Notes: generated by a model from the letters alone, not told the origin. A DNA stretch of 64,000 nt from Bog-375 sp049587755 (GCA_049587755.1 JBAVEN010000077.1:62001-126000), one strand, 5' to 3'. Counted from the first letter of the stretch, positions 1-9,743 are shown. A program made the numbers and translations.

Positions 1-2
1 AA

Positions 3-2504
3 ACCGGCGACCGTAACCAGAACATTTACACGTCGCGGATCACGCAAGGCCTGGTGGCGTCATCGCCGGCGAATAACAAGGCGCTGGCAACGATCCAGCG
101 TTCCTTCCCGGTGCTGGTGGAGAACTCTTCGGCGGGCGTAAAAACGTTCCGGCTGACGATTGCCGGCCAGCCAGGCGGAGGCTTGGCTTCATTTCTGCAA
201 TCCTTTGTGCCCGGCTTACCCAATCCGCTGACCACGCTCGATATCACCGTGAACCCGGGCTCCAGCGCCTCGCGCATGGTTTATGTCACGGCGCCGAGCA
301 CGAGCGCGCCGATCCTGGTGAAGGTGGTGGAGATTGCGGCGCCCGGAGCCGCCGCGCTAGCCGGCGGCCTCGAAAGTTCGGTGCTGCTCAATCCCGATCC
401 CAGCAACCCGGGCAGTCCCGCCACCACGCAGGGCGAAATCTTCAACCCCGATATCGCTAATCCGGACATTGCCAATCCTGACATCGCCAACCCGGATATA
501 GCCAACCCCGACATTGCCAACCCGGACATTGCCAACCCCGACATCGCCAATCCCGACATCGCCAACCTGGGAGTGGCCACTCCGGACATTGCCAATCCGG
601 AAATCGCCAACCCGGACATCGCGAACCCGGATATCGCCAATCCCGACATTGCCAACGCCGCGATCAGCGATTCCAACGCGACGATTTCCAACCAGGGAGA
701 CTCGACAGCCACTTATAACGTGCATTTCCTGCTGGCGCAGGCACCGGCCGCCAGCGTGAGCACGCAGTTGATTGTGGAGAACATTTACCGGACGCCGGTG
801 GCTGACGGCTGCCAATTGACGGAGCAGCCTACGCCCATTGTGATCGCCAACACGCCGAATCCGCCGCTGGTGTTGCAGCAAGACCTGGCGCAGACGGCGT
901 TGGGCCGGCAATTGGTGGCGCTGGCGCGGGGGAAACGCGGGGCCGGGGCCGGGCCGGGGCCGCGCGACATCACTGACATCACCGACAGCTCGGCGGGCAA
1001 CACCAGCATCACCTTGGCTCCGGGGCAGACCGTTCAGTTGACATTGCGTTTCTTCAACGCCGACAAGACGCAGCCGCTGGGCCTCGATCCGTTGCAAGAT
1101 GTGAACACGATCGTGATTTCGCAGGCCGTTAACACCGGCGCCGCGCTACCCAGCTTCGCTGCCACCCATCTGTTCGCAGCCAGCGCCAACCTGCCTTCCA
1201 CCATGGTGGGCGATGCATACACGGCTGCCCTGACCGCGGCCGGCGGCACGGCGCCGTACATGTTCACCCTGGTTTCCGGCTCGCTTCCCACCGGGCTCAA
1301 CTTGGGCGCCGACGGCGCCATTTCCGGCACTATCGGCGGGCAGCCGGGTAATTACTCCTTCAGCGTGCAGGTAACAGACAGCGCAACTCCTCCTTCGAAG
1401 CCAATTGTGGAGGACCTGAGCATTTACGTCGCCCCGGGCGCCGGCCTGGCGGTGACCAGCGTCTCGTTGGGCGGCGTGGAGGGTTCGACCCAAACCGACG
1501 GCGCCGCGGTCACGGTTACCGCGGCGGTGCAAAACACGGGAGGGCTGGCGGACAACGTGGCCGTGGTGGCCAGCCCGCAATCGAGCGGCGAAGCCGGAGC
1601 CAGTTGCGGAGCGCCTGACCCGGCCATGGCTTCGATTCCGGCCGGCGGCAGCCAGACGTTCGGGTTTCACTGCGGCCCGCTGATGGGCCGCGGCCCGCTG
1701 GCGTTCCTGGTGAAGGGAACGGGAGTTGACGATGCCACGGGCACGCAGGTGCCCGTCGCCGGGAGCGTCTCCGGCTCAGTTACGGTGAGCCCGCCGCTGC
1801 CCGTGGAAACCGCGACCGCTACCGCCGGAGGTCTGGCGTACATTTCGGGCACCTGGACGAATCAGAACGTGGTGGTGACGTTCACCTGCTCGCCCGCCAC
1901 CGGCCCGAGCACTTCCACCGTGGAGACGGTTTCCACGGACGGACTGAACCAATCCGTCAGCTTGCCGTGCAGCGATTCCTTTGGCGATACGACCACGGCA
2001 TCGTTCGGCGGGATCGACATAGACCGCACGCCTCCGGTAATTCAGTTCTTGAGCGCCGTGCCGGTAAACGCCGCGGGCTGGAGCAATGGGCCGGTGACGG
2101 TAAGCTGGCGGTGCACGGATTCGGGCTCGGGGCCGGTGGCCCCCGTCGTCACCCAGATCGTTTCCGGCCACGGGACGAATCTCTCGGCGACCGGCACTTG
2201 TCGCGACTTGGCGGGGAACTCGTCGTCGAACACGCACACGGGCATCAACATCGACACCACGCCGCCGCTGGTGCAATTGAGCTCGCCGCTGGGCGCATTC
2301 AGCTATCCGCTGGGATCGGTGATCACCGCCGACTACTCGTGTTCGGATGCCGGATCGGGCATTGCCTCCTGCATCGGTCCGGTGGCCAATGGCGCGACGA
2401 TCACATTGGGCACGGCGGGGACGTTCAGCTTCGCGGTGACAGCGACCGACGTGGCGGGCAATCAGACCATCGTGACGCATACGTACCAGGTGGCGCCGCA
2501 GTAG
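3..2504 (+). CDS. Large repeat-containing surface or secreted protein (5' end outside window)
   Basis: The frame is open to the left edge, so the true start lies upstream; it ends with TAG at 2504. Three regions are visible. A tract of 14 pentapeptides, mostly NPDIA, spans 444-653. A putative-Ig (He_PIG-like) module lies around 1189-1410, with the typical pattern ending in GNYSFSVQVTDSA. The C-terminal third has repeated segments carrying IDIDRTPP or INIDTTPP, like bacterial Ig-like adhesion modules. There is no membrane anchor at the C-terminus. Large extracellular proteins of this build are common in acidobacteria. A surface or secreted structural or adhesive role is inferred. The specific function is unknown. 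Confidence 0.8.
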   Translation, partial: TGDRNQNIYTSRITQGLVASSPANNKALATIQRSFPVLVENSSAGVKTFRLTIAGQPGGGLASFLQSFVPGLPNPLTTLDITVNPGSSASRMVYVTAPSTSAPILVKVVEIAAPGAAALAGGLESSVLLNPDPSNPGSPATTQGEIFNPDIANPDIANPDIANPDIANPDIANPDIANPDIANPDIANLGVATPDIANPEIANPDIANPDIANPDIANAAISDSNATISNQGDSTATYNVHFLLAQAPAASVSTQLIVENIYRTPVADGCQLTEQPTPIVIANTPNPPLVLQQDLAQTALGRQLVALARGKRGAGAGPGPRDITDITDSSAGNTSITLAPGQTVQLTLRFFNADKTQPLGLDPLQDVNTIVISQAVNTGAALPSFAATHLFAASANLPSTMVGDAYTAALTAAGGTAPYMFTLVSGSLPTGLNLGADGAISGTIGGQPGNYSFSVQVTDSATPPSKPIVEDLSIYVAPGAGLAVTSVSLGGVEGSTQTDGAAVTVTAAVQNTGGLADNVAVVASPQSSGEAGASCGAPDPAMASIPAGGSQTFGFHCGPLMGRGPLAFLVKGTGVDDATGTQVPVAGSVSGSVTVSPPLPVETATATAGGLAYISGTWTNQNVVVTFTCSPATGPSTSTVETVSTDGLNQSVSLPCSDSFGDTTTASFGGIDIDRTPPVIQFLSAVPVNAAGWSNGPVTVSWRCTDSGSGPVAPVVTQIVSGHGTNLSATGTCRDLAGNSSSNTHTGINIDTTPPLVQLSSPLGAFSYPLGSVITADYSCSDAGSGIASCIGPVANGATITLGTAGTFSFAVTATDVAGNQTIVTHTYQVAPQ
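444..653 (+). repeat. In-frame tandem repeat of 14 pentapeptides (NPDIA)
   Basis: Fourteen consecutive 15-bp units encode NPDIA eight times, then NLGVA, TPDIA, NPEIA and NPDIA three times. The third codon positions vary between units (aac/aat, ccc/ccg/cct, gac/gat, atc/att/ata) while the peptide stays fixed. This suggests selection on the protein rather than recent slippage. The period and composition recall pentapeptide-repeat folds, but proline sits where those have a central Leu or Phe, so the fold is uncertain. Confidence 0.9.
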
Positions 2505-2515
2505 GGCGCTGTACG

Positions 2516-4354
2516 TCAGCGCGCGGCCGGGGTTCTGGCGGCGGGGACGGACAACTCGGCGGCGGCGCTGAGTGGATTGAACGCAAGGCGGAGGTAGGCG
2601 GCGGGGCCGTAACAGATTTCGAGCCTGCGCCGCAAATTGTCGAGGCCAACGCCGGTGCCCGGGCTGCCGGCGGCGTCGCCGGAGGAGCTGTTTTCCACCG
2701 TGATGCGCACCTGCCCATCCAGCAATTCGCCGTGGATGCGGACGTAGCCGGGCCCGGTGCTGGGGGCTATGCCGTGGCGGATGGCGTTTTCCACCAGCGG
2801 CTCGACCGATAACGCCGGGATGGGCACATCGAGGAGCGCCTCGTCGACATCGATCTCCACGCTTAGCCGGCTGCCCAGCCGAGCCTGCTCCACTTCCAAA
2901 TAAGCACGCACGATTTGCATTTCCTGCGCCAGCGGCACGAAGGTCTTCTCCGATTGCAGGAAGTAGCGAAAGATTTCGGCCAAGTTGAGCACCATGCGGC
3001 GCGCGCGCGCGGCTTCGCGCGGTATGGTGCCATAGATGGCGTTGAGAGCGTTAAAGAGGAAATGCGGATTGATTTGCGATTGCAGCGCGCGCAGCTCGCC
3101 CTGCGAGACCAGCCGCTCCATTTCCCGCCGGCGCAGCGATTCCACTATTTCGGAAACCTCCATGGCGGCGCTGGCCAGCATGTCGAAGTCCTGACTGAGG
3201 TAGCGCCGTCCGCCCTCGCGACCGCCGAGGAGGATGAGCTTCGAGCTGCCGGAGCCAAGCCGCACCGGGACCACCGTCTCGACCCAGTCCCACCCGCGCA
3301 GCGACGGTTCCATGAGGGCGCTGGCGGGCGCAGGGGCGCGCAGGATTTCCGCGCCCGCTATCTCCGCTTGCTCCACCACGGTGTGCTGGGGCGTGCGCAC
3401 TGCGGCGGCCATGGTGGAGGCGGACCACTCCAGTAACCGATCTTCCCCGGTGAACGACGGGCAGTTCTTGATGCGGGCGGCAAGACCGGCCATGCTGCTT
3501 TGCCGGAAAACCACGCCGGTGAGCCACGCCTGCAAGCGGTTGCGCAGCCAGGCAAAAAACACCAGGAACAGGCAGACGCTGATCACCAACGCCGCTTCGT
3601 GCAACGGTTCGGCGATGCGTTCCACCAGCAGCAGGCGAAAGGCGGCGGCGATCACCAGCAGCGTGAACATTCCCGCCAGCAGTGCGTTGGCGAGGAAGCG
3701 GATGAAGGCATCGAGCAGAACGAAGCGGTAGTCCTGAAGCAGGAGAAAGAGGGCGAGCGGGATGCCGGCGTGATGCACCACCAGCTCGCTGGCCCAGGCC
3801 TGGCTGGCGTGGCCTGCGCCAAAATGGACGAACGACATGGCAAACAAGGCCAGGCACATGGCAGCCAGGATTCGTATTCCGCCAGGCCGCCGGCTGTATG
3901 CGGCGGCGGCAGCGGCCAGGGCGGTGAGGATCAGGAAGCCGACGGTGGTGACCAGCAGCGCGGCCTGGTGCCAGGCAGCGGCGTTGCCCCGTATCTCGAC
4001 AAAATGCATGCCCGCCGCTGTTGCGCCGAGCAGGTAGCCGGCCGTCGCCAGGGCGCGGTTTCTGCCGCCCAGCGAGATGTGCAGCAAAACCGCGGCCAGC
4101 AGGCTGAGGGCGGAAAAGCTGCAGGCTGCCAGCACGTTCTGCACCGCGGCGGGCAGGCCCGGCAGTGCGAGCACGACCAACGAGCCCAGGTTCCATAACA
4201 GCGCCAGCGCCGCCGCCAGGCCCGGCAGGTATCGCCCGCGCGAGCCGGACCAGCCGCGCCCGCTGTAAAGCAAAACCAGAAAAATCGTGAAGATCAGCGC
4301 GCCGGCAGCATGACCCAGAACATTGATCAGCAGAGGTTGGTCCAAGCCCGGCAT
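2516..4354 (-). CDS. LytS/YehU-type membrane sensor histidine kinase
   Basis: A protein of 612 aa. The N-terminal half has about eight hydrophobic segments. A GAF-like soluble region follows, then a His_kinase (PF06580-type) domain with the phospho-acceptor motif QSQINPHFLFN. The C-terminus is a HATPase with VEPLVENAIRHG and GTGVGLDNLRRRL. The ATG at 4354 is preferred because the membrane region follows at once; a GTG start 63 bp upstream is possible. Kinases of this family usually pair with a LytTR response regulator, and none is adjacent. The 3' end faces the preceding gene with only an 11 bp gap. The signal sensed is unknown. Confidence 0.88.
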   Translation of the reverse strand: MPGLDQPLLINVLGHAAGALIFTIFLVLLYSGRGWSGSRGRYLPGLAAALALLWNLGSLVVLALPGLPAAVQNVLAACSFSALSLLAAVLLHISLGGRNRALATAGYLLGATAAGMHFVEIRGNAAAWHQAALLVTTVGFLILTALAAAAAAYSRRPGGIRILAAMCLALFAMSFVHFGAGHASQAWASELVVHHAGIPLALFLLLQDYRFVLLDAFIRFLANALLAGMFTLLVIAAAFRLLLVERIAEPLHEAALVISVCLFLVFFAWLRNRLQAWLTGVVFRQSSMAGLAARIKNCPSFTGEDRLLEWSASTMAAAVRTPQHTVVEQAEIAGAEILRAPAPASALMEPSLRGWDWVETVVPVRLGSGSSKLILLGGREGGRRYLSQDFDMLASAAMEVSEIVESLRRREMERLVSQGELRALQSQINPHFLFNALNAIYGTIPREAARARRMVLNLAEIFRYFLQSEKTFVPLAQEMQIVRAYLEVEQARLGSRLSVEIDVDEALLDVPIPALSVEPLVENAIRHGIAPSTGPGYVRIHGELLDGQVRITVENSSSGDAAGSPGTGVGLDNLRRRLEICYGPAAYLRLAFNPLSAAAELSVPAARTPAAR

Positions 4355-4691
4355 AACGTGCGGTCCCGCTCTTTCATACTGTACTGCGAGTGAAAAGGCC
4401 GTGTGGCACCGAGACACCGGGCGGCTCGGGCGAAAGTCTCGGGAAACACACGCTCGCGGCGCGGAGAAGAAAAAAGCGGGCGCATTTTGGGTGATAGGGG
4501 TAAGTGCGCCCGCCGTCGTAACGGGGATTTACCTCTTTTGACGGTTGAACCCGGCGGCGGGGTTACAGGCCGCGGACGGAAATCTGGTTGACTCGAAAGA
4601 GTCACCCCTCGATGACTCTTAAGGGCTATGGACGCGTGCCTCATGGCGCGGCTACGTTGCGGCGCCGGGCCTGAGCTACAATTGGGCGACC
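4355..4691. other. Intergenic region between divergent genes
   Basis: About 337 bp without a convincing gene, between the divergent kinase and BNR-protein genes; it must hold both promoters. It contains the overlapping inverted repeats at 4589-4620, and TACAAT, a plausible -10 hexamer, about 10 bp before the ATG at 4692. No convincing -35 was found. Confidence 0.5.
4589..4620 (+). promoter_or_regulatory. Mutually exclusive inverted repeats upstream of the BNR gene
   Basis: TGACTC at 4589-4594 can pair with GAGTCA at 4599-4604 around a GAAA loop. The same central segment, AAGAGTCA at 4597-4604, can instead pair with TGACTCTT at 4613-4620 across an 8-nt loop. The two stems compete for the middle arm. 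This could be a protein-binding site or an attenuator-like switch, about 70 bp before the ATG. The sequence pattern is directly visible; the function is a guess. Confidence 0.4.
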
Positions 4692-5531
4692 ATGCGATTT
4701 GCCGCCTTGATATTGGCTCTGCCGGCCGCCCTCGGGATGGCATCGCAGGCGCAGGACCAGGGTTCGGAACAGCCTGCTCCGGCTGCTTTATTGGAGAGTC
4801 ACGGGAAACCAATGCAGCTACCTTTTCGCTGCACGGCCGAGGACATCCGTTGGGCGGGAATGAGCTGCAGCGACGACGATCCGTGCCCGATTTTTTTGGA
4901 ACTTTCCGCCGCCGCGCAATGGGGAGAACGCACCGTGGTTTCCGGCAACATTCACGGCGAAGCGGTGACCCTGTATTCGGTCCTGCTGGCCAGCGACGAC
5001 GGGGGCAAGAGCTGGAGCGAGGCCCACGAACGCATCCGCGGCGCGGGAATCGATCGCATCCAGTTCCTGGATTCGGGAACCGGCTGGGTCAGCGGCGAGG
5101 AGCTCTCACCTCTTCCCCGGAACCCTTTCTTGCTGCTCACCGAGGATGGGGGCAAGACATGGACCGAGCAGCCCGTGCTGCGCGAATCTTCCGAAAACCC
5201 CTTTGGCGCCGTATTGCAGTTCTTCTTCAGCTCGAAGAGCACCGGCAGCCTGATTCTGGACCGGGGCGAAGGAAGCGAGTTCGAACGGTATGCGCTATTC
5301 CAATCGGAAACCGGCGGCCAAAGCTGGAACATCCGCCAGGAGAGCCGCAAGCCGCTGCGGCTGCCAGAATCCATCCCGGCCGCCGACTGGCGCGTGCGGG
5401 CGGATGCGGCTTCGCGATCCTATCACGTCGAGCACCGGCAGGGCGAACGCTGGAGCTCGATGGCGGCTTTCGCGGTGAAGCTGGAACCGTGCCAGCCGCC
5501 GCCGGAGGCATCGGGCGCGCAGAAACCCTAG
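4692..5531 (+). CDS. Secreted BNR/Asp-box repeat protein
   Basis: A protein of 279 aa starting with a signal peptide (MRFAALILALPAALGMASQA). Two Asp-box motifs are visible, SDDGGKSW and TEDGGKTW. These are the hallmark of BNR/sortilin-like or YCF48-like beta-propellers. At this length it would be a partial or small propeller. It probably acts in the periplasm or outside the cell as a binding or assembly protein. No catalytic residues are recognised. It is followed within 10 bp by a two-component relic. Confidence 0.7.
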   Translation: MRFAALILALPAALGMASQAQDQGSEQPAPAALLESHGKPMQLPFRCTAEDIRWAGMSCSDDDPCPIFLELSAAAQWGERTVVSGNIHGEAVTLYSVLLASDDGGKSWSEAHERIRGAGIDRIQFLDSGTGWVSGEELSPLPRNPFLLLTEDGGKTWTEQPVLRESSENPFGAVLQFFFSSKSTGSLILDRGEGSEFERYALFQSETGGQSWNIRQESRKPLRLPESIPAADWRVRADAASRSYHVEHRQGERWSSMAAFAVKLEPCQPPPEASGAQKP

Positions 5532-5540
5532 CCGCCGATT

Positions 5541-5852
5541 GTGCGCCCTCCCGGCTTCGCCGAGAATGGGGTGCAGAGGTCCCGGGAATTGCGAATTCTG
5601 CTGGTGGAAGACGATGCGCGAATGTCGGGCGTGATCGGCAGAGGGCTGCGCGAACAGGCATACGCGGTGGATGTAGCGCGCGACGGCGAGGAGGCGCTTT
5701 ACCAAGCTGCGATCAACGCGTACGACGTGTTGGTGCTGGACGTCTTACTGCCGCGCAAGGATGGCAGGGCGGTGTGCCATGGCGGCGCGGTGAGTTTCGC
5801 GAGCCAGCCGGGCGCGGGCACAACCTTTACCGTGAGTCTGCCGCGCCAATAA
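5541..5852 (+). pseudogene. Response-regulator/histidine-kinase deletion fusion relic
   Basis: An open frame of 103 codons. The first part is the N-terminal two thirds of an OmpR-type receiver: the acidic pair is in LRILLVEDD, the phospho-acceptor Asp in VLVLDVLLP, and it continues to KDGRAVC. At about 5779 it switches directly to HGGAVSFASQPGAGTTF, which is the very C-terminal end of a histidine-kinase ATPase domain. The rest of the receiver, the DNA-binding domain and nearly all of the kinase are absent. An in-frame deletion in an ancestral regulator-kinase operon explains this best. GTG at 5571, after a GGGG stretch, is a plausible original start. A functional product is unlikely. Confidence 0.82.
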
Positions 5853-6022
5853 TCGGCCCCGCCGCTTCGTCCGCGGCCCGGGCGGAAATGGCTTGGCGGA
5901 GCCGAAGCCGGTTCCCGGAAACGCAAATCGCCGGATCCAGGAACCGCGGCAGGGTGTATACTGGCGAGCAACCGGGGATATAACGGGAACTCCGGTATAT
6001 GCAAGATTGCTTGGGGGAAAAA

Positions 6023-9000
6023 ATGAAAAAACTTCGTAGGGTTTGCCTATTGGCAATCGGAGTCGCGGCGTGCCTCGCCGCGCAAGACATTACCGCAACC
6101 ATTGGCGGCACGGTTCTCGACGCGAGTGGCGCCGCCGTGGCGAACGCCAAAGTGACGATCACGAATACCGACCGCAAACTGGTGGAGCGTGAAATCACAA
6201 CCGACACCTTGGGCGTCTATTCGGCCCCGCTGCTGCCGATCGGGAACTACTCGGTGAAAGTGGAAGCCAAAGGGTTCAAGACGGAAGACCGGACCGGTAT
6301 CGTCCTGAACGTAAACGACAACCTAAAGATCAACGTCTCCCTCCAGGTGGGCGAGATTACCCAGAGCGTGGAGGTGCAGTCGCAGGCTGTAGCGGTGGAA
6401 CTCGGCACGGCGGCCAACGCCAACACCATTGACGGCACGCAGGTGCGGGAACTGCCTCTGGCCACGCGCAATTACGAGCAACTGGTGCCGCTGATGCCGG
6501 GCGTCACGGCCAACACCACCGACGAACTTTACATCGGCAACTCAGCACCGGCGGGCACTGCGGCCACGCTGCCCTATTCGGTGAACGGCAACCGCAATTC
6601 GGCCAACAACTGGACCGTCGACGGCGCCGATAACGTGGACCGCGGCAGCAACCTGACGCTGATGACCTTCCCGAGCATCGACTCGATCGCGGAATTCAAA
6701 GTAGAGCGCAGCCTTTACACGGCCGATACGGGCCGTGCCGGCGGCGCGCAGATCGCCGTGGTGTCCAAGAGCGGCACTGCCCAGTTCCATGGCGACTTGT
6801 ACGAGTTCGTTCGCAACAACGACTTCGCCGCCAACAACTGGATCAATAACGCCGAAAAAGTAGTGGTGAACGGCTCGGTACAAGTGCCGCCGTTGCGCTG
6901 GAACGATTTTGGCGGGACCATCGGCGGCCCGGTGCCGCTCGGCCCCAAGGACAAGCACAAGACCTTCTTCTTCTTCTCCGAAGAGGCGCGGCGCATCATC
7001 ACCTACACGACGTTCAACCCGGTTCTGCCGACCGCGGCGATGCTACAGGGCACGTTTTCGCAGCCGGTCTGTATCTCCTACACGACTTCCTGCCAAACCA
7101 CGGCCACGCAGATTCCGGCCACTTCGATCAGTCCGATTGCGGCCGAGTACATCAAGGATATTTACGACAAAATTGCGCTTTCGGCGACCAACTCGGTGGC
7201 GGCAACCTCCTCCGAATTCTTCGGACAGCGCAATCTCTACAACAGCACGCAGGAGATTGCGCGCATCGACCACACCTTCAACGATAAGCTCTCGGTGTGG
7301 GGCAAGTTCGAGAACGACAGCATTCCCACCACCGAGCCGGGCGGCCTTTTCACGGGCTCGACGATTCCGGGCCTGGCCACCACCAGCACCAATTCGCCGG
7401 GACGGGCCTACGTGGCTCATGCCGTTTACACCTTCGGTCCGAACCTGCTGAACGACGCCAGCTTCAACTTTACGCAGAGCGCGATCCATTCCACGCCGGA
7501 AGGGCTTTCGGCCAAGGTGAACAGTCCCGACATCAACCCTCCGGAGCCGTACAAGGACACGCAAGGGGTGATTCCGACGGTGGGGATGACCAGCGGATCG
7601 AGCATTGTGGGCTACGGTCCGTACAACGAATTCAACAAGAACTACAACTTTTACGACAGTGTGACGTGGATTCGCGGGCGGCACACGATGAGATTCGGCG
7701 TCACCGTGAACCGTTACAACAAAACGGAAAACGCCGCCAGCGATCAGGGAACGTTCTCTTTTTCGAACACTGGCGCCCCATCCGGCACGTCGGCGTTCCA
7801 ACAATCGTTCGCCAATTTCCTGCTGGGCAACGTGGCCAGTTTCACCCAACCGTCGACCGATATTACGCCCAATCTCTGGGCTTGGCAGGATGAGGCCTGG
7901 GCCCAGGACGATTTCAAACTGAGCCCGCGGCTCACTCTATCGGCCGGCGTGCGCTGGTCGTACTTCGGGCAGCCCACGGACGCCAACGGCGAACTCTCCA
8001 GCTTCGATGCGGCGCTCTACAATCCGTCGGCGGCACCCAAGATCGATCCGACCTCGGGCAACATCATCGCCGGTAGCGTGACGCTGCCGTACAGCAACGG
8101 CATCATCATCGGCGGGCAGAACTCGCCGTGGGGCTCGAAGATCGCGCCGGACCAATACAAGAACTTCGCTCCGCGCCTCGGCGTAGCCTGGGATCCGATC
8201 GGCGACGGCAAGACGTCGGTTCGCGCCGGCTACGGCATATATTACGACTCGAGCCTGTTCGGGACCTACGAACAGTCGATCTTCCAGAATCCGCCGTTTG
8301 TATCGAGTGCGACGCTCAGCAACGCGCCCTTCAACGACATCATGGCGGGCACGCCTCCGGGAACGGTTTCAACCGTGTATGCCCGCGCCACGCAGCTTCC
8401 CAACCTGGTCCCGTATGTGCAGCAATGGAGCGTCGACATCCAGCGCCAGTTACCGAAGGACGTGGTGATGGACGTGGGCTACTCCGGTTCGAAGGGGAGC
8501 CACCTGATCGGCATCGTGGATCTGGACCAGGCGCCTCCGGGCGCCGCGCTGGCCGCCGGCTTGCACGCAGCCAACGGCAATACGATCTTCACCACGGCCG
8601 ACGATCCGCATATCAACGCGGTTCGACCCTACCTGGGCTACAACGCCATCAACGCCATCGAATCGGCGTTCGATTCCAACTACAACGCGCTGCTGGTGAG
8701 TATCCGAAAAGAATTTGGCGCGGCCGGGACGATCGGGTTCGCCTATACATATTCGAAAAACCTGACGGACAACGCCTCCGACCGTTCCAACGCGCCGCAG
8801 AGCAGCTACAACTATCACGAGGGCGAATACGGTCCGGCGACGCTCGACCGGCAACAGGTGCTCAACTTCAACTACGTGTACGAGATTCCCATCTTCAAGG
8901 CCAGCCATGGGGCGCTGGCTTATGCGCTGAAAGGCTGGGAGCTGTCAGGAATTCTGAGCATGTACACGGGCTCGCCCTTCACGGTGACGACTTCGAGCGT

Positions 9001-9418
9001 TGACCCCGCCGGCCTCGGCCTGCTGGGCAACAGCGCGTCGAGCTCGCGGCCCGACATGGTGTGCGATCCCAACGCCAACGCACCGGATAAGGCCCCCGGA
9101 TTCACGGGGCCTGGGCTGCCGACCTGGTTCAATACCGCTTGCTTCGCCCCCGTGCCGCAGGGCGCCATCCGTCCAGGCAACGCCGGTCGCGGTGTAGTAC
9201 GCGGGCCGGGTTTCGGAAACCTGGACGGGGCGCTAGTCAAGAACTTCTACTTCACGGAGCGCACCAAGCTGGAACTTCGCGGCGACTTTCTCAACGCGAC
9301 CAATCACGCCAACCCGAATGGGTTCGCCAGCACCAACATTACCAGCAGCTCGTTCGGTGAGATCAATTCCTACCGCGCCGCGCGGCGGATTCAGATCGGG
9401 GCGCGACTCTCGTTCTGA
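6023..9418 (+). CDS. Oar-like TonB-dependent receptor with carboxypeptidase-regulatory-like domain
   Basis: A protein of 1131 aa. It has a signal peptide (MKKLRRVCLLAIGVAACLAA), then a CarboxypepD_reg-like domain (about residues 20-105; ITATIGGTVLDASGAAV), a plug region, and a long outer-membrane beta-barrel. It ends in RIQIGARLSF, with the terminal Phe expected for BAM insertion. Start ATG 6023 follows a GGGGGA stretch; an in-frame ATG at 5999 would put extra residues before the signal peptide. Acidobacteria carry many such receptors, presumed to import large substrates such as oligosaccharides using TonB energy. A TonB-family gene is at 41.7 kb. The substrate is not deducible. Confidence 0.93.
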   Translation: MKKLRRVCLLAIGVAACLAAQDITATIGGTVLDASGAAVANAKVTITNTDRKLVEREITTDTLGVYSAPLLPIGNYSVKVEAKGFKTEDRTGIVLNVNDNLKINVSLQVGEITQSVEVQSQAVAVELGTAANANTIDGTQVRELPLATRNYEQLVPLMPGVTANTTDELYIGNSAPAGTAATLPYSVNGNRNSANNWTVDGADNVDRGSNLTLMTFPSIDSIAEFKVERSLYTADTGRAGGAQIAVVSKSGTAQFHGDLYEFVRNNDFAANNWINNAEKVVVNGSVQVPPLRWNDFGGTIGGPVPLGPKDKHKTFFFFSEEARRIITYTTFNPVLPTAAMLQGTFSQPVCISYTTSCQTTATQIPATSISPIAAEYIKDIYDKIALSATNSVAATSSEFFGQRNLYNSTQEIARIDHTFNDKLSVWGKFENDSIPTTEPGGLFTGSTIPGLATTSTNSPGRAYVAHAVYTFGPNLLNDASFNFTQSAIHSTPEGLSAKVNSPDINPPEPYKDTQGVIPTVGMTSGSSIVGYGPYNEFNKNYNFYDSVTWIRGRHTMRFGVTVNRYNKTENAASDQGTFSFSNTGAPSGTSAFQQSFANFLLGNVASFTQPSTDITPNLWAWQDEAWAQDDFKLSPRLTLSAGVRWSYFGQPTDANGELSSFDAALYNPSAAPKIDPTSGNIIAGSVTLPYSNGIIIGGQNSPWGSKIAPDQYKNFAPRLGVAWDPIGDGKTSVRAGYGIYYDSSLFGTYEQSIFQNPPFVSSATLSNAPFNDIMAGTPPGTVSTVYARATQLPNLVPYVQQWSVDIQRQLPKDVVMDVGYSGSKGSHLIGIVDLDQAPPGAALAAGLHAANGNTIFTTADDPHINAVRPYLGYNAINAIESAFDSNYNALLVSIRKEFGAAGTIGFAYTYSKNLTDNASDRSNAPQSSYNYHEGEYGPATLDRQQVLNFNYVYEIPIFKASHGALAYALKGWELSGILSMYTGSPFTVTTSSVDPAGLGLLGNSASSSRPDMVCDPNANAPDKAPGFTGPGLPTWFNTACFAPVPQGAIRPGNAGRGVVRGPGFGNLDGALVKNFYFTERTKLELRGDFLNATNHANPNGFASTNITSSSFGEINSYRAARRIQIGARLSF

Positions 9419-9743
9419 GGCAGTTCGATTGCAGTGCCAGGGGCGGCTCTCCCGCGCGCGTGTAATTGCGATAGTGCGATTCGCAAAGGTCGAGCGCGCC
9501 GTAGCCGCCCCGCTTCACGGTTGATCTTCGTTCCGCGCTCGCCTAGCGATCGCTATCGCCAGACCCGGAGGAAAGGAGAGACGCCGGCCAGCTAACCAGA
9601 CGTCACAACGTGGAAGCAGGCGGATTTCCGTATCAACTGCGGCACGCCGACGTCCTGGCTGGCCTGCTGGCGCCACTGCTCGAGCTGCCGGCCCCAACCG
9701 GCCGTTTGACGCCGGACTCAGGTGCCGGATATACTGGTTACGC
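9419..9743. other. Intergenic region before the PadR cluster
   Basis: About 325 bp with no supported gene. It should hold the terminator of the TonB receptor gene and the promoter of the PadR cluster. Apart from the operator-like repeats at its right end, no strong hairpin with a T-run was found. Confidence 0.4.

Noticed and set aside
444..653. Possible CRISPR-like or satellite repeat
   Set aside because: Units are contiguous 15-bp codon-phased repeats with no spacers, inside a protein-coding frame.
281..712. Minus-strand frame rich in MSGLA repeats
   Set aside because: It is the reverse complement of the NPDIA tract in the large plus-strand gene; the periodicity is inherited and there is no independent coding support.
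5541..5852. Small functional single-domain response regulator
   Set aside because: The receiver stops before its last strands and the tail is plainly the end of a kinase ATPase domain.
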